The position numbers were made by a program, and so were the translations under genes. The notes beneath the pieces were generated by a model that saw only the letters and a program-made list of their open reading frames with translations, had not been told where the DNA came from and did not search any database. Positions 61,479-64,000 of a stretch of DNA of 64,000 bases are shown one piece after another (the stretch's first letter is position 1; each line of letters starts with the position of its first letter). Origin of the DNA: Todiramphus chloris collaris (Eukaryota; Chordata; Aves; Coraciiformes; Alcedinidae); contig JANVCC010000018.1 in NCBI GenBank assembly GCA_025345505.1, forward strand, positions 7,488,316-7,552,315. The letters run 5' to 3'.

Positions 61479-64000
61479 TTATATATTTGGTAAGCACAGT
61501 AGATTTTCTTTTTCTGAGTATTAATTGCTCCTCCCCTGTATCCTTAAAAATTTTCACATGCATAGCATTCTATGACAAGGAATATCCCAAGTCCCTCATC
61601 TACATGAAGAACAAAATCCTTCTGTTTACTGTAAATCTGTCTCACACTGGTCTCATGTGACTGTACCTCATGAGAGTGAAAGTCAACATCTTCACTCACT
61701 CCAGTGCACTCATGATTTTGTGATCCACTATCATGTTCCCTTCCATCAAACACAGTATCAGTTGGTATAGGCCTCCAGCATTTTATAACTGAGTACTAAT
61801 GTTAACATGCTATCTCTTAATGGTAAGCTTATATTACATACAGTGGGGTTTTCTTGTTTATTTTTGGTTTTGTTGTAAAGCATCAAAAGCATAGTTTGAA
61901 ATCTATTTCAAGAGTCTGTATTTACTGTATATGAATCAGAAAGTGGAAAATTTTTCATGATGTGCCCCAACCTCCCTCTTGGTCCTTGGATTAACTTCCA
62001 ACAGCAGCCATCAAAGACTGTACTAATGTTTCATTAGCGGTAGAGGGCATTTTCCAATATGAAAAATTTTTTTCTTCCCTACCAATTATGCTGATGCTCA
62101 TTGAAAAATTGTGGGTTTAATAGCATTCAGGGTTTTTTTCCCCTCCATTTATTATTTATTTATTTATTTGTGCAAAGGTTTATTAATCTACATTTGTTCA
62201 GGTTCTAGTACAACTGTCTCTTAACTCGTCTATGGTGCTAATTGGTGCTCCACTTGCAATTTACTGCTGAAGGCATCAAACCCTAAATATGGAAGATTAC
62301 AAACCAATACTAATTAGTTAAACATCCAAGATTGTTCTTACCCAACAGTAGGATATATTGCAACACACAGAATGTATGTTTGAGCTGATGAACTCTTTCT
62401 CCCACCCAGGAACTGGTAATGATTTCACATTAGCAAGGCTAATTGACATCATGTTTACTTGCTGCAAACACTGATAGATGAAGAAACACATTTCAATTAC
62501 TAAAAAACCTCCTTCTATGATTAAAACAGTTTTAAAAAGGTTATAAAGGCAATTTTTTACTTATTTATTTTTGTAACAGAAATGAATCTTAATTTACAGG
62601 TATTATTCACAATTGCATGCCAAGAAGATTTGGATCTGCAAGAAGTTCCAGAGAGAATACAGGAATTCTCATCTTTTGAGATTGCTTGAGACCTTCCTGT
62701 GTTCCCTAGTTCTCTGTGCTTTATCTCAAGCTCTGGCTTCTTATTTACTCCACTCCATAGCTGAAGATTCATTCATGTCTCTTAACAGGAATTGAACTGA
62801 CTTCTTGCTTCTCCATGATGCATATTCAGTAATATTTTACACACCTGATTCACTGTGCAGAGAGTTTAGCATCTTTCATTATCTTCAGTGTTGCTGGCTG
62901 GGTTTTAGGACAGAAATGAATGCAGATTTCCTGAAAACTCTGAATCATCTCTTTTTGCTTGTATCTGCTTACATAGTTGATATAGATACATTTTTGCATT
63001 TTAATTAAAAGATGACAGGTTTTCCAGTCTAATATCATCCTTTCCAGATACTCTTCCTTGTTTTTCTCCTCCTAATAGTCTGTCCAGCTCCCACACTTCA
63101 TTCACTGTACCTTGTCTTTCTTATCTGATTTAGATTTCCAGATTTATGAGGACCATTCTAAACTTCTTACAGATTTTCTGTCCTCCTTCCAAGGATATTT
63201 TTTGGCTTGTAGTGTATTCTTTCACCCTTCATTACTTACACAATTGATGCTTTTTCTTGCCTTGTTTAAATGCCTCATGGTTCTTTTTATAGTGTGATGA
63301 ATTTCTCTATATTTGTGTCTGGTTTCATACTCCTTCGTTCCATCACATATTTCTTCTACTGTTTTTGCTTAGCCTTTTTACACTTTTTCTGTTATATTTA
63401 TATTTATATCTGTAATATAGTTATATTACCACACCCTTTTATTGCAGTGTAATATAATAATAGATAACATGTTTTTCTTGCTGCAGGGAAACTTAGCTAC
63501 ATAGACTGAGCTTCATTCATCAGTACAGAGTTCCTGTAGAATGTCACTCCCCCTTTCCAGCACAGGAGAAACCTTAAAAAGCATCATAGTAAATATTTTC
63601 CTATTGTTTTTTTTTGCCATTGCTTTCTGATTTCAAATCACATCTTGTCCTCAATCCCTCACCGCTTTACACAGGCCTGTTTTCTTTTCCAGTATAAGAA
63701 AGACAAATCATTTATATTGTGGTGACATTTAGACTGGCAAATGACATCACCCTCCTTCGTGCTAAATGTTGTTGCAGTCTCTAGTACAGGAAGATTTTGC
63801 TTATCAGGTAGACTATGGTGAATATTAAGCATATAGTCCAACCTAGCACAGGTTTCCTCTCTGAAGCAAAATGAAATCAATAAAATTCCCTAACGGTGAA
63901 GTACAGCTTGATACTTGACTGAGATGGGACATGAATTATTTATTTAAGGTGAAGTTTACCTTACTTACAGGTAGATGCTCAAATTGGGAATAATTTCCTG
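61479..64000. other. Unique DNA, no gene seen
   Basis: No gene recognised. A (TTTA)n-like repeat lies at 62148-62169. The stretch 63040-63480 is pyrimidine-rich and produces several short Phe/Leu-rich frames that should not be taken as genes. Confidence 0.65.
62148..62169. repeat. (TTTA)n tetranucleotide repeat
   Basis: ATTT and TTTA units run with one irregular unit near the left end. Confidence 0.9.

Overview
This looks like a bird genome, probably a songbird or other neoavian. The evidence is at least eight fragments of the chicken-repeat-1 (CR1) LINE family, several ending in the avian CR1 3' tail of tandem ATTCTRTG units, and four solo LTRs of endogenous retroviruses whose ends resemble families common in songbirds. 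The base composition is AT-rich and gene-poor, as in intergenic or long intronic DNA of a large avian chromosome. Species and chromosome cannot be told from the sequence.

I found no host protein-coding gene, tRNA, rRNA or other RNA gene that I can support. All open reading frames are short (172 codons at most). The longest lies antisense in a CR1 relic, and the only frame with recognisable protein content is the C-terminal end of a CR1 ORF2.

Layout: 1-9 kb is mostly unique DNA with a probable MIR relic (about 2.4 kb), an 18-bp palindrome (2.9 kb) and an old CR1 endonuclease/linker fragment (5.7-6.7 kb). From 9 to 14 kb there are three CR1 pieces. From 16.5 to 24.1 kb there are a pyrimidine-rich tract and three solo LTRs (17.3, 19.9 and 23.4 kb). 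From 24 to 38 kb the DNA is mostly unique, with a CTA/CTG-type trinucleotide repeat (32.3 kb) next to a very old CR1 reverse-transcriptase relic. From 38 to 48.5 kb there are a solo LTR (38.4 kb), a CR1 fragment (41.4 kb), a GC-rich islet (42.9 kb), a CR1 insertion flanked on both sides by a CA/TA microsatellite (47 kb) and an unclassified GC-richer block. From 48.5 to 64 kb there are a second MIR-like relic (51.3 kb), the longest CR1 with an internal deletion (57.2-58.2 kb), a second copy of the 23.4-kb LTR family (59.4 kb) and a young-looking CR1 3' end with an open C-terminal frame (61 kb).

No set of genes works together here. The window reads as a layered record of repeat insertions in otherwise unremarkable DNA, and I saw no convincing new biological system. 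All repeat calls rest on remembered consensus patterns, not on a search, so boundaries are approximate (usually within 10-50 bases).
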